This document shows positions 36,064 through 47,264 of a stretch of DNA of 64,000 nt, piece by piece. Position 1 is the stretch's first letter. Every line of letters starts with the position of its first letter. Under the pieces are notes generated by a model. The model was given only the letters and a program-made list of their open reading frames with translations, was not told the DNA's origin and did not search any database. The translations under genes were made by a program, and so were the position numbers. The stretch comes from Himantopus leucocephalus (Eukaryota > Chordata > Aves > Charadriiformes > Recurvirostridae): assembly GCA_003993805.1 (NCBI GenBank), contig RSEF01000031.1, positions 57,132,839 through 57,196,838 of the forward strand, written 5' to 3'.

Positions 36064-37101
36064 CAGGTTGTGGTGGGTTGACCCTGGCTGGAAGGCAGGT
36101 GCCCACCGAAGCCACTTTAGCACTCACTCAGCAAGATCACTCACCCATTACCATCATAGGCAAAACAGCCTCAACTTGGGGAAATTAATTTAATTTATAA
36201 CCAATCAAATCAGAGGGTAATGAGAAATAAAACCTAAGTCTTAAAAGACCTTCTCCCCACCCCTCCCTTCTCCACAGGCTCAACTTCACTCTCCATTTCT
36301 TTCCCTCCTCCCCCCGCAGTGCAGGGGGACAGGGAATAGGGGTTGTGGTCAGTTCATCACACCTCGTCTCTGCCACTCCTTCCTCCTCAGGAGGAGGACT
36401 CCTCACACTCTTACCCTGCTCCAGTGTGGGGTCCCTCCCACAGGAGACAGTCCTCCACGAACTTCTCCAGTGTTGGTCCTCCTTCCCACAGGCTGCAGTT
36501 CTTTATAAACTGCTCCAGCGTGGGTCCCCCACAAGGCCACGAGTCCCATCAGCAAACCTGCGCCAGCATGGGCTCCTCTCTCCATGGGGCCACAGGTCCT
36601 GCCAGAAACCTGCTCCAGTGTGGGCTCTCCACAGGGTCACCGCCTCCTTCGGGCATCCACCTGCTCCAGCGTGGGGTCCTCCATGGGCTGCACGTGGATA
36701 TCTGCTCCACTATGGACCTCCATGGGCTGCAGGGGGGCAGCCTGCCTCGCCATGGTCTTCAACATGGATCGCAGGGGAATCTCTGCTCCGGCGCCTGGAG
36801 CACCTTCTCCCCTCCTTCTTCACTGACCTTGATGTCTGCAGAGCAGCTCTGCTAACATATTCTCACTCCTCTCCACCGGCTGCTGTTCCCCACAGGTTTT
36901 TTCCTCCTGCTTAACCGTATTATCCCAGAGATGCTACCACCATCGCTGATGGGCTCAGCCTTGGCCAGTGGTGGGTCCATCTTGGAGCCGGCTGGCATCA
37001 GCTCTGTCGGACATGGGGGAAGCTTCTGGCAGCTTCTCACAGAAGCCACCCCTGTAGCGCCCCGCTAACGAAACCTTGCCACACAAACCCAATACACAGG
37101 T
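36064..37101. mobile_element. Solo LTR of an avian endogenous retrovirus with 5-bp target duplication
   Basis: A complete LTR from 36069 (TGTGGTGGG) to 37096 (CAATACA), 1,028 bp, starting TG and ending CA. It is flanked by a perfect 5-bp direct repeat CAGGT at 36064-36068 and 37097-37101. It is much more GC-rich than the flanking intron. The inner part repeats the motif CTGCTCCAGYGTGGG about every 46-52 bp (starts near 36416, 36462, 36510, 36558, 36610, 36661). No internal viral genes are next to it, so it is a recombination product (solo LTR). A 5-bp duplication fits ERVL-like elements. The long open frames within it (36343-36914) carry no recognisable protein. Confidence 0.88.
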
Positions 37102-38799
37102 TGGATTCTCCATAGCAGTGATAGGTAAAAACTATTATAACAATACAGTGCAGTTGAAAACAACCTACAGGACAGTAAAAAGTGCAGCAAGATTACACAC
37201 AATCTTGCTCTGTTTATAGACTGGAAGAGTCTATTTTAAAAAGTATATTTAAAGATAAATCACACTGTTCAGAGCTGCAATTTATGTAACAACTTATTTG
37301 TGTTTCATAAAGCTGCTACATATAAAATTAGAATAAAGACACAAGCGTAGACAAGCACTGGATTTAATCCCATTGTGTAGGGATTCAAGTTAAAGGGAGC
37401 GACAATATTAGAGTCCTCCCTACTTTTTCTTTTAAAGTGAGATATCGGACCTCTTTTGAACAAGACCTGCAGTGATCTCATGTCGCATAATTTAGACTTC
37501 AGAGTTGTGCGGTTACTATGGTGATAGGCATGAGATAAACAGTTAGACCAAGAAAATGCAGAAATTCAAACAAACTTAGAAGGCTACTACAGTAGGACTG
37601 GACCCAATGGAAACAAAAGCTAAATTATAAAAGGCATTTGTTTTCAGAAGCTACTTTAAAAATCATCTACTTCCTCCAGCCCCCTGAAAGATGCCTCTTG
37701 CACTTAAGCAGCAGTATCCACATCTCATCATTTACCTAGAAGCTGTCAACTCTAGAGTAAGCAAAGGGCAAGCAAAACATCATAACATACCTCTAAAAAG
37801 AATCTCTAAGTCATCCTTGAATTCTCTTTTTAAAATACATGTTGATCATTTACAAAGCTAAATTACTACAAGAAAATAAGACGGTATCTGTGATGCATTA
37901 TTAGGTTTTCAAGTTGATAATGTATGTAAGTGGATCTATAGACATATATATATTTATAAATAGACATATATAATTTTAGCACTGCCACTCAATCTGCTAA
38001 ACAGCTCAGCTTCCACATCAGTGCAGTGCAGTATAGGTAAAAACCACTTTGATGCAGACACGCTATTAGTTTATTCAAGTGATGACAGTAAATATTTAAG
38101 AACTATAGGACACATTTACATCAACCGCCCTCATCATCATTCATCATGTACGTTGGACTAGCAGGCAGGCGTTCATGTTTCAAGTTAAGCCCGTGGTTCA
38201 GTTGGCAATTTTTGTATTATTATTTATTCTGAAAACCAACAGATAAAATGACCGTTCTGTGTTTTGACTCAAAAATTTCATTTTAAGGTGTCTTTTCAGT
38301 ATCCAAGTATGTGTAATCAAAATGGTAAGTCTTCATTTCAATAAAAACTTCTCTGGCAGAATTTTCCAAATTAAAGCTTGAAAAAAAAAGGAGGGGAAGT
38401 TTCATATAAGTTGCTCAAGTATGACGGCACTATCTGGACTGACAGCCAAGGAAAGAATGATGCAATCAAGATGCATCAATAATATTGTTGTGTATCACTT
38501 CTCTGACTTGCACCTAGTGCTAAACAGAGCTTTTTCCTATGGTGAAAAGGAAAGACCATGGAGTGAGCTGACAGATACCTCCACTTCAGAGGTAAGACTG
38601 GAACAAGATTAAGAACCTGAGTGAAAGAAGTCCTGTACCAGAGTACACTGATTATTACGCTGGGCTCCCCAATGACAGCAGTTCACACCATAACTTTGCC
38701 CTTATAAAACTGCCCAGATAATGGCTGTATCCAAAGTAAGACAGCAAAAGCTCTGAAGTTGCCATTCTTTCCAAGGGGAAAAAACCCCATCATTCTGGT

Positions 38800-38866
38800 A
38801 AAAAACAAAACCAAAAAACCCAAACCAAACAAACCAAAAAAACCCAAAACCAAAAAAACAACCCAA
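38800..38866. repeat. A/C-rich low-complexity tract
   Basis: A run of AAACC/AAAACCC/CCAAAA units on the plus strand. Possibly the remnant of a degenerate tail or simple repeat. Confidence 0.8.
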
Positions 38867-40799
38867 ATGATATATGCCCTGTAGCAGAAATACTACTTTT
38901 AAGGCATATTGAAGCAGAGCTTCCACCAACACAGATAACCCTAAGACTACATCTCCTGACAAGAGAATGCCATTCTCCTTGTGACCGACAAGAGCATTTG
39001 CTGTTTATAAAGTGAGTGTCACACCAACACAGGCACTGCATTCTCCAACACACAGGGATAGTCCCACAGCCCATTCTCTTCCTTCCACCTCACATTGAAA
39101 CTGCAAAGGACATCTCCTATATTATCTCCTATATCCTGAGAACTTATCGCTACATCTGTTTCATCGGTTACTCCTTTTCATCCCTCAGTAGGCTGCAGTA
39201 ACCTGATGTGTCTTTTCCATTTCTAAATTAGTGGTGATGCCGGCAACAATTCAGTTACTGAAACACTGAAGGACCAAGGAGAATGAGCATTCATCTTCCC
39301 ACAGTGGTGCTGCTACCTGTCACAGGCCAAAAAGCCGCTACCCTAGATAATAATGCTGCTTGACAATTCCTACTGCAAGTTCATGCCTTCAGCTCCTTGT
39401 AAATTTGGTCAGCTTTGAATGTTCGGATGGAAAAACTCATACTGGAGAAATGATGCATGTGTCAACAGTGGTTTTGTTATCTTATCCTTCCAGCAGCATA
39501 TAAGCATTTAAATTATATTTCAAAGGACTTGAAGGTGACTACCACATTTTGTTGTATTGTGGACGTGTAAGCAATCATAGTGTAGTAACAGCTATGTGCC
39601 TATGAACTGATTTACCCTAAACTTCTCTTACTAAACATAAACCAAATTTAATTCTCTTCATAATGTGCTATAAAATTACCATTTTTAAAGCTTAAATGTG
39701 GTGTGACCTCATTAGATGCTATCTCCTGATCTTTCAGTGACTTATTCCACAGTCTTGGTTTCATTGAAGCCAGGACTTCGAGAGTAATTTAAAAAGAAAA
39801 TTCCAGCTGCCAATATTGATAAGAACGGAGACTATAAATACAAAACAACTGTGAAAACTTTGTGTATCAAGATTGCTACCAAAAATTAAGAGCTTTAACA
39901 AAAGTCTGTCTTCAATGTGAGGCATGAGGAAGCTTAATCATTAGCTGTATCTTTAAGGCTTATATTCACTACCTGATGTTCAAAAGGGCATGTTAAAAGA
40001 CCTTTGAGGCTAAAAAAGGTGGCAGAGGTGATTAATTAAAATTTAAGATGACAAGCTAGAAATATTTCTCATTCTTGACTTCTAAAGACATTTTCATTTC
40101 AGAATCTGGAAACCCGCGTGCAATCTCAAGCACTAGTAAATTATTGGGCAGAAGAGGACAATCACTGCAGCAGCTGAAGACTCCTCAATAATCCTTGAAG
40201 GAAAAGCAGCAAAATGCAGTCTAAATCAAAGCAGCTTGTACTGTTCAAGGACATGTTAACTGATGAAGATTTCAGATGTGGTTTTGCCCAGCTTCTCACA
40301 TACAGAACATTATGTGTCTTCTGTATTTCTCACATCCTGGGGAAAGGGAAGGAAAAGAAGGGAATATATTTGGAAGAAGGGAGCACCCCTAAAAGGGAAC
40401 AAGTGCAAAATGATGAGTGTGTGGAGATGAGGGAGATGTCTGGGGGAGAAGACAACAATCCCTCCCTATCACTGGATCAGCGGCATGTTACTGGGAAGGA
40501 GAGTATTGTGCCTTGAGTCAAGGGAAGGTAAATGCCAGGGTTGGGGTTTGCCATGTCTTGAGACTTGCTGTGCCACTAGCACTGGCAGGAAATTCATAGT
40601 CCATTGTTGTTAAATTAGCATGAGAATGGAACAATGGCAGGAGGGCGAAAACCTTAGCAATTTTTTTTGAAGTTTCCAGGGAGATCTACGAAGCCAATAC
40701 ACTTCATGTTCATATCACACCAATTAGTATAAGCTATAATGAGAACAGGATTAGTGGACATCAGAATTAATATGATGTACTTGGGAAGAGTCAGTATGG

Positions 40800-42075
40800 C
40801 TTTTGTAAAAGGATGTCGTCTCCTCTAAGCCCAGTGGAGTTCTCCGAAGGGGTCAACAAGCATTTGGATTACGATGATACAGTTTTCAAAATGCTTTTGA
40901 CAGATTTTAAGGAAAATGCTTAAGCATCTAGGACTTACAAGAAAAAAGTCCATCAACAGATAAAAAGAAAAAAATCTTATCAAAAGCTAGGAAATGGAGC
41001 TGGAATATTGGACCATCTGTCAGTTCTTACAAAGGATCAAGGTCATCAAAGGACTTCCTCAGGGAATTGCATTGAGGACTGGGACAGGCATTACAAAGGA
41101 TGACAAAGTTTGTTAATTATTCGAGATAGTAATGAATAGAACCTATTATGAAGAACTGCAGACTCAACACGCCTGAGTTACTGGACAGTAAAATGGCAGA
41201 TGAAATTCATTGTACGCAAATGTAAAGTGACATACGTGAGGAAAAACACTCCAAGCTTCTCATGTGAAAAGACGAGCTCTGTGCCTGGAACTACCACTCA
41301 GAAGAAAGATCCTGGAATAAGTTCCATGAAAACACCAGTCCAGTGCTCATCAGCTGCCAAAAAAACCAAACCAGAGTTCTAGGGACGACTGGGAAAGAAA
41401 CAGAACAAGTAGACAAGGCTGTTATGCTACAAAACATCTTCAATACCGTGAGCAGTTTTGGACCTCCCATCACAGAAAGGGCAACATAAAATGGGAAAGG
41501 TTCAGAAAAAGATAAAAGTGGTATGGAAAGACTTGCATGTGTCCAAAGCAAATATCCATATAAGCAAAAACTTAAGCTGAGGCTCTTCAGTACAAAGAAA
41601 GGAACAACTTTGGGGATACCACATGGGTCTACAAAATCAGAATAGATATGGAATGGATGTATAGGAATCCACTGCTCTATTCTCTTCCAATAAAAAAAAA
41701 TCTATTAAATGAACCACCTTCAAAACAGAAGAAAGTGGTTCTTCATGCAACTGGTAGTAAACTGGTGATGCTCCTTGACAAAGGAAGTGGTAAACGCAGT
41801 GTCAATGGGTTGCAGGGAGACTAGAGAGTTCACTGTACAGAAGTCATGGGCTACTGAACACACAGAATTCACATATTTTGAATTCAAACAGTCCTGAAGC
41901 TGAAAACAACTAGAAGCTTAAAGTCATCTCAGGGGAGAGGGAAAGGAAAAGTAAAATATGTAACTAAGCTGATGCCTTCCCTGGCATGTCCTCATGGTGA
42001 CGATGTGAGACAGAATATTAGACTAGTTGGGTCTTTGGTCCACTCAAATAAAGCCTTTCCCATAGTCTTACGGGA
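40800..42075 (+). mobile_element. Ancient CR1 LINE remnant
   Basis: Heavily decayed but ordered like the second half of a CR1. A region resembling the RT-distal part (near 41200, KCKVTYVRKNTPS) is followed by QCSSAAKKT. Next comes a tail portion with AAGTGGTTCTTCATGCA and AACTGGTGATGC, and finally a GACTAGTTGGGTCTTTGGTC block near 42020. That last block matches the 3' ends of old turtle/crocodile-type CR1s that I recall. Multiple stops and frameshifts put it far older than the other CR1s here. The left limit is uncertain. Confidence 0.6.
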
Positions 42076-44654
42076 CCTAATTAAAACTTCACTTGATAAT
42101 AAACAAGATGCACTGGCATTTTCATGAAGTGCTGGCTCTTACTAATTGTCTGGGTTTTTCTTGCATATTTTGGTTTGGATTTTGATTCTTTAAAAAAATA
42201 AAGAGGTAATTTGTAAAACTGATAGAGAACCACTGCAGTATTTCAGCTTCTGTGTTTCTTTGTGGTGACACCCAGGGATTAAGGGACTTTTTATCATCTT
42301 AATGTTACTTCATCACCCCTGGTACATAGAAAATTGGTATTGAGCAACACTACAGAGAAAAAAAACTTCTAGAGGTAAATGAGAATAGTGCTTTTATCTG
42401 CCAAACCACTGGCTCAAAAGCACATGAAAAGGCATTGTTCTGGATCTCCATCTCCCACAGTGAGGAGATCCAGAGATGGGCTGTGTTATCTGTTCTGGGT
42501 TTGATTTAACACTGGCCAATAATACTGCATTGTATAGATGAGATGGCTTGATGTCTTCTCTCTTTAACCAATATTGGATTGATCAAGTTACAACCTGCTG
42601 CATAAAATCTATTCTGGCATCTGACAGTGAATCACCTTCCTGAGCCATTCTGCAAATATTGTCTGGGCCAAAAGCAACAGCATTCTGAAGTCATTATATT
42701 TAAATATGTAATCAGCAGTTTTGGAATTAGGGAGTTTATACATAAATGTACCCTGTTTTATAAACTCTTACTGTATCGACAAAAAAAATACCATACCTAA
42801 CTTGCATGTAAAACAAAAATCAAGGAATACACAAAGGTCACTGCAGACCTTAATTCTCCTGCAACTCTGTTAACTTGCATCAAAATAATGCCAAATTACA
42901 ATGGTTATAGCATTTGCTTTCATGGATGAGAGAATCAGGCTAATACAGCTCCATCTGCTATATTTTCAATGCAGACCATTTGTACTTCAGCAGTAGTTCA
43001 TCAACAGGGAAAAATTCTGCCACACAAAAGGAAATTTCACAAAGTAAAGCCTACAGGAACTGGTAAGCGCAGCTAAATTATTTACTACTAATAAACTGAA
43101 CATTGGTACCATCATCTCAAAATGCATTTGACGCTGTCCAGTGGGAATTTCCTGCCAGAAACTGCAAGCTGCTTGCCTAGAAGACTGTGTGTTACCCAGC
43201 TACAGGACATTTTCCCTCTTCTCGTTACTGCTGCTGTCTCCGGTGCCTTGCATTGAACAGAAATAAGGTCTACAATGAAGGTACGGGACTGGAATTCAGG
43301 ACACTCAGGTTAAGTGTCTCATTTTTTTGGGAACTCTGTATATGAGACGGGTCTCCTAAAGGCTTTTTGGCAACCAACCTAGGACCTCCACTGTATCACC
43401 GCGCTTGAGTCTGACCCAGCAATCCTCAAACCCCCTCATATAACTTTTTAGGGACCTGAAAGGCTGCATCCCAATGCCAGTATATTCACTAGTAAACATT
43501 CACAGCATTTCCAGAACTGCTGCCTTCCTGTATATCCTTAGCCTCTCCTCCCACGTGTAAGGTCTTCTGGGACTGACACTGATGACACCTCCAGATCTAA
43601 CTTCCTTAGGCGACTCATGCAGTAGCTGTGTCCTGAAGATACTTTCTAGAGACTAAATTTCTATAAAGTTCCGGATACCTAATGGTGTAGGTATCCATCT
43701 GCTCACCACTGTATGCCCTCAATCTCATTCCTAGGATTTCCACCTTCCCAAGCACTGGAAAAAGGACACAGCAATCAGGTCTGCAGATCCCACATCAATA
43801 AACCCTCTAAATTGTAGCTACTACTTGTTGCCTCAGATCCCTTCCAGTCTTCAGTTTCTTTATAACACATTCCTTATGCTTGCAAAGGGAAAATCACATC
43901 CTTTGAAAGAGTTAGTTTTAATCATAGTTTGAGACGTTTTCAGGACACACGCATTCAACCTGTATGTGGAGAGTTCAACAAATGGTTGATCGGGTACATG
44001 TTGGGACCATGATCTCCTATAGCGAAATGTCTGCAGTGCAAATGATGGACAAGGAGTATGGAAAACCCATTATTCTTACTGGTGACCTATTCCAGCATGG
44101 TGGTTGGGGGCACAGCTTCTCACTTCCTGTCTCTACCTCCATTTCTCCTGCACGTCATTAGCAGCCTTTCAGCTGGGGCCAACAAGGAGGGAATGAACAG
44201 TCAAGTTAGTCCCTCCTCAAGCACAGCACAGCTAAAGGGAATCGAAATTACAGCCCTAACATATAACGAAGCACAATACAGCTTCATTAGTAGAAAGCTG
44301 TGCTGTTCAAAGTGACAAAGAAAAGACAGATGGGGAAAACAAACAGAAAGAGACAACAGGGAATACTGTAATCGCTGGCAGTTTTATATATTTTTCAGAA
44401 ATTACACTTTTTGCGCTTTGTTCACTTTTACCATCTCATTCCTTCACCATTCTTAGCAACCCTAACCTTTCTCCATGTACTGACAGCCTTTCTCTCCTTG
44501 TCCAAACAGCAGCCAGAGCACGTGCTATCCAACTTTCTTGTCTGAAATGTGATAAGGATGCAGAGATCCTCCACATGAATTCACCATAAACTATCTTAGC
44601 ATTTGTTTTGCCCTGCAAAAGACATCCCTGTATTTTAATTAAAAGATCAGACTT

Positions 44655-44800
44655 TTAAAGGCCAGAAGGAACATTTATAACCTTCTAGTCTGATGACTTA
44701 AGTAATATAGGCCTGAAAAATCTCACTAGACAGCTCCTGCATCAAACATACAGAATCAAGGTGAGACACAAACCCTCCTTAATCAATCCTAACATAAAAA
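44655..44800 (+). repeat. Ancient sauropsid interspersed repeat fragment
   Basis: The string AAAGGCCAGAAGGAACATTT, followed by CTTCTAGTCTGATGAC, AATATAGGCCTG and CTCCTGCATCAAAC, follows the order of a very common reptile/bird repeat. The usual wording of that repeat is 'aggccagaagggaccattgtgatcatctagtctgacctcctg'. I assign it by recall; family and orientation are uncertain. Confidence 0.5.
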
Positions 44801-45164
44801 GTAACGAAAAACCCACCTGAGCCCATGTTCAATTGGTCTAACTAGTAAATTTTCCTCACTACTAAAAACATGTAGCATCATTTTAAATAATGAGTAAAGA
44901 GGTAAATAACAAAATTACATAATGGGCCTCAGTTTTGAAGATTGCATCCATACAGTGTGTACTGCAAGAGTGGAGCCTGGGTTTCTCAGTAAACACCATC
45001 ACATATGCAAAAAAAAAAAGAAAGAAAGAAAAAAGGTATATTTACCCCAAATCAAGCACATAAACAATTTTTATAGAGCAAGTAATTTCAAAGTATTAAT
45101 TTATAGAAAGCAGATTAATTGGCTAGCTTCCTAATTATATTCTGAAGATATACAAACATGGGAT

Positions 45165-45290
45165 TTGTCATTTTCAAAGCTCTTTACAGACCGTAACTAA
45201 TCTTCTAACTCCTCTACAAGGTAAGAATTATGGTGCCCATTTTAGACACAAGGATATGTGCAAAGATGCCCAAATATAGATCTGCTGTAA
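45165..45290 (+). repeat. Ancient CR1/L2/MIR-type LINE-tail fragment
   Basis: The sequence runs CAAAGCTCTTTACAGACC, TCCTCTACAAGGTAAG, TTATGGTGCCCATTTTAGAC and GCCCAAAT. It keeps the order of the widely conserved amniote LINE/SINE tail 'aagcgctttacaa...cctgtgaggtaggta...ccccattttacagatgg...gcccaa'. The exact family cannot be settled by eye. Confidence 0.55.
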
Positions 45291-46561
45291 ATGAGTTCAA
45301 CTCAAGATTGCTATAAACAGAGCTTCTCTGCCTGAAGTGAGCCAACATACGATAGGGAAACAAGGATAAGAAGTCAGCACATCCTAGACCTTGTTACATG
45401 TCTGTTATATATAATCATTTCTATCTATAAACAGTTTCAGAAAAAACAAACACTCAAAATTTCAAGCAACTGCAGTATTCTGTGATATAAGGGACAGGAC
45501 TGGTACAGTCCACCTGCCAGCACCAGAGATTGTCAGGGCTCTGATGGAAAAAAAAAAAAAGGCCACTGCAAAGAGCCACGTATAATGTTTTCAAAAGTGC
45601 CTATCAAGCCTGAATGATTTTATGACATGGAAAAATGTCCTATGGTGCCACCATGCTCACTGACATTCCTACTCTGTGGTTAACTAGCCCTGGGGGTTGC
45701 AGCCTGGATATAACCTCATAAAAAACTTGGAAAAAAAAGTGACAGAATCTAGTTTTAAGCAAGAGAAGGTTATTCCAACAGCAGAAGCATGTTCTCCTGC
45801 CTAGACTTCCACCTTCTATTTACTCACACTCCACCAAAAGGAGCGCTGGCTGGTCCACCCACCTGGACCAAACTCAGGAGGCCAAGGAACGGCATTCAAG
45901 AAGTCCATGAACTCCACAGAGCTGAAAACAGTACTTCTCTAACTGCAACTCAAATAGAAACAAGTTCTTCATTAAACTTACACTTCCCAACCTCGTCCCT
46001 AAAGACTGTAAGTAGAAAAGTAGTGCTTACCCATTTGGAGGGAACTATAACTAAGCCTGTTAGTGCACCTGGACACTCAAGACCACGAGGCAATGGTTTG
46101 GACTGGTCTGTCTCAAAATCACATGAGTATATGGGGTACACTCAGATACACAGATCAAGAAAATGTCTACCTTGTCTCAGGTCATCAAAGATCCAGTGGT
46201 TGAGTCCTGTCATATCTCACTCACTAAGAAACATTTGGATCAAATTTCAGTGACATTTCTGTACACATGCTTGAAACTGCTGTCCTAGCAAAATCCAATG
46301 TACCTCACCTTGGCCAAGCAACAATTAAGATGATTCAGTCCATAAGACAATCCTTTCTTAATCCTCAGTAGTATATTTCAACTTCCGACTATCCATTGTC
46401 AACCCGTTTTTTTACAAGGATTCACTGAAATTTCCTTTTAGCTGTTTAGACATGCTGTACCAGTAAACCAAAAATAATACAATCAACTAATCCACCTTGC
46501 ATATATAAATGAAAACATCACACTGACAAGAGTGTCACATCCACTAACATTTTATATGAAG

Positions 46562-46611
46562 GGTGAGAACTGAATTGTACTATAGAGGTGAGAACTGAAT
46601 TGTACTATAGA
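46562..46611. repeat. Perfect 25-bp tandem duplication
   Basis: The 25-bp unit beginning GGTGAGAACTGAATTG is present twice, at 46562-46586 and 46587-46611, without mismatch. This implies a recent slippage or duplication event. Confidence 0.95.
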
Positions 46612-47246
46612 AGTGGTGAGTTGAAAACTGTTTTTTCAAATTTGGCTGGAGATTACTGAAATGTGTTCATGCCTTGTGTAAAATAAAACTATTTTCAGGC
46701 TATAAAACCAATAGCATTAGAGATGGAATCCATATTTAATAATATTTACTGTCAAAGACCCACTTAAGCATGCATTCAGTTTTCAACAATTTACCAAACT
46801 GCAACTATAGTACCACTTTTCTTTTCAGGTTTTTACTAATACTCTAAAATCATGTTAGCTGTGATACATTCAATAGATTTTCTGTTAGTAACAAAGATTT
46901 TGCAGTTTATGCAAAGTGAAGAACTTTAAACGCTCAGATATTATACCTGATTTTTCACCCAAATGAGTGTCATCCATATAGCAAAGGACATGTTGATGTT
47001 TCCTTTTTAAGTAATTCAACAATTACTCATATTCTCTGATAACAGGACAGAAACATTTCACATCTTTTAGAGGATGCCTGGATTTTGGTTCTCCTAAAAA
47101 TCGGTTGTGAATGCTCTGGTTTTAATTACACTTGTCATTCCACCACTATTAATCAAACAACAAGGCTTGTAAAAAGAGAGCAATAGGAAGTTACTTAGCG
47201 TAGTAACCATAATCTATTTCTTACTCGTTAAATGGTACAGGGTGGC

Positions 47247-47264
47247 GGGGGGGGGGGGGGNNNN
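47247..47264. repeat. Poly-G tract ending in four Ns
   Basis: At least 14 G followed by N at 47261-47264, then more G-rich sequence. An unresolved homopolymer; the true length is unknown. Confidence 0.9.

Noticed and set aside
36343..36914. Overlapping open frames of 170 and 189 codons as possible genes
   Set aside because: They lie entirely inside the solo LTR and arise from its GC-rich periodic array; neither has a recognisable domain.
45789..46253. A 154-codon open frame as a hypothetical gene
   Set aside because: No recognisable motif, no splice or promoter context and intronic position; most likely chance.
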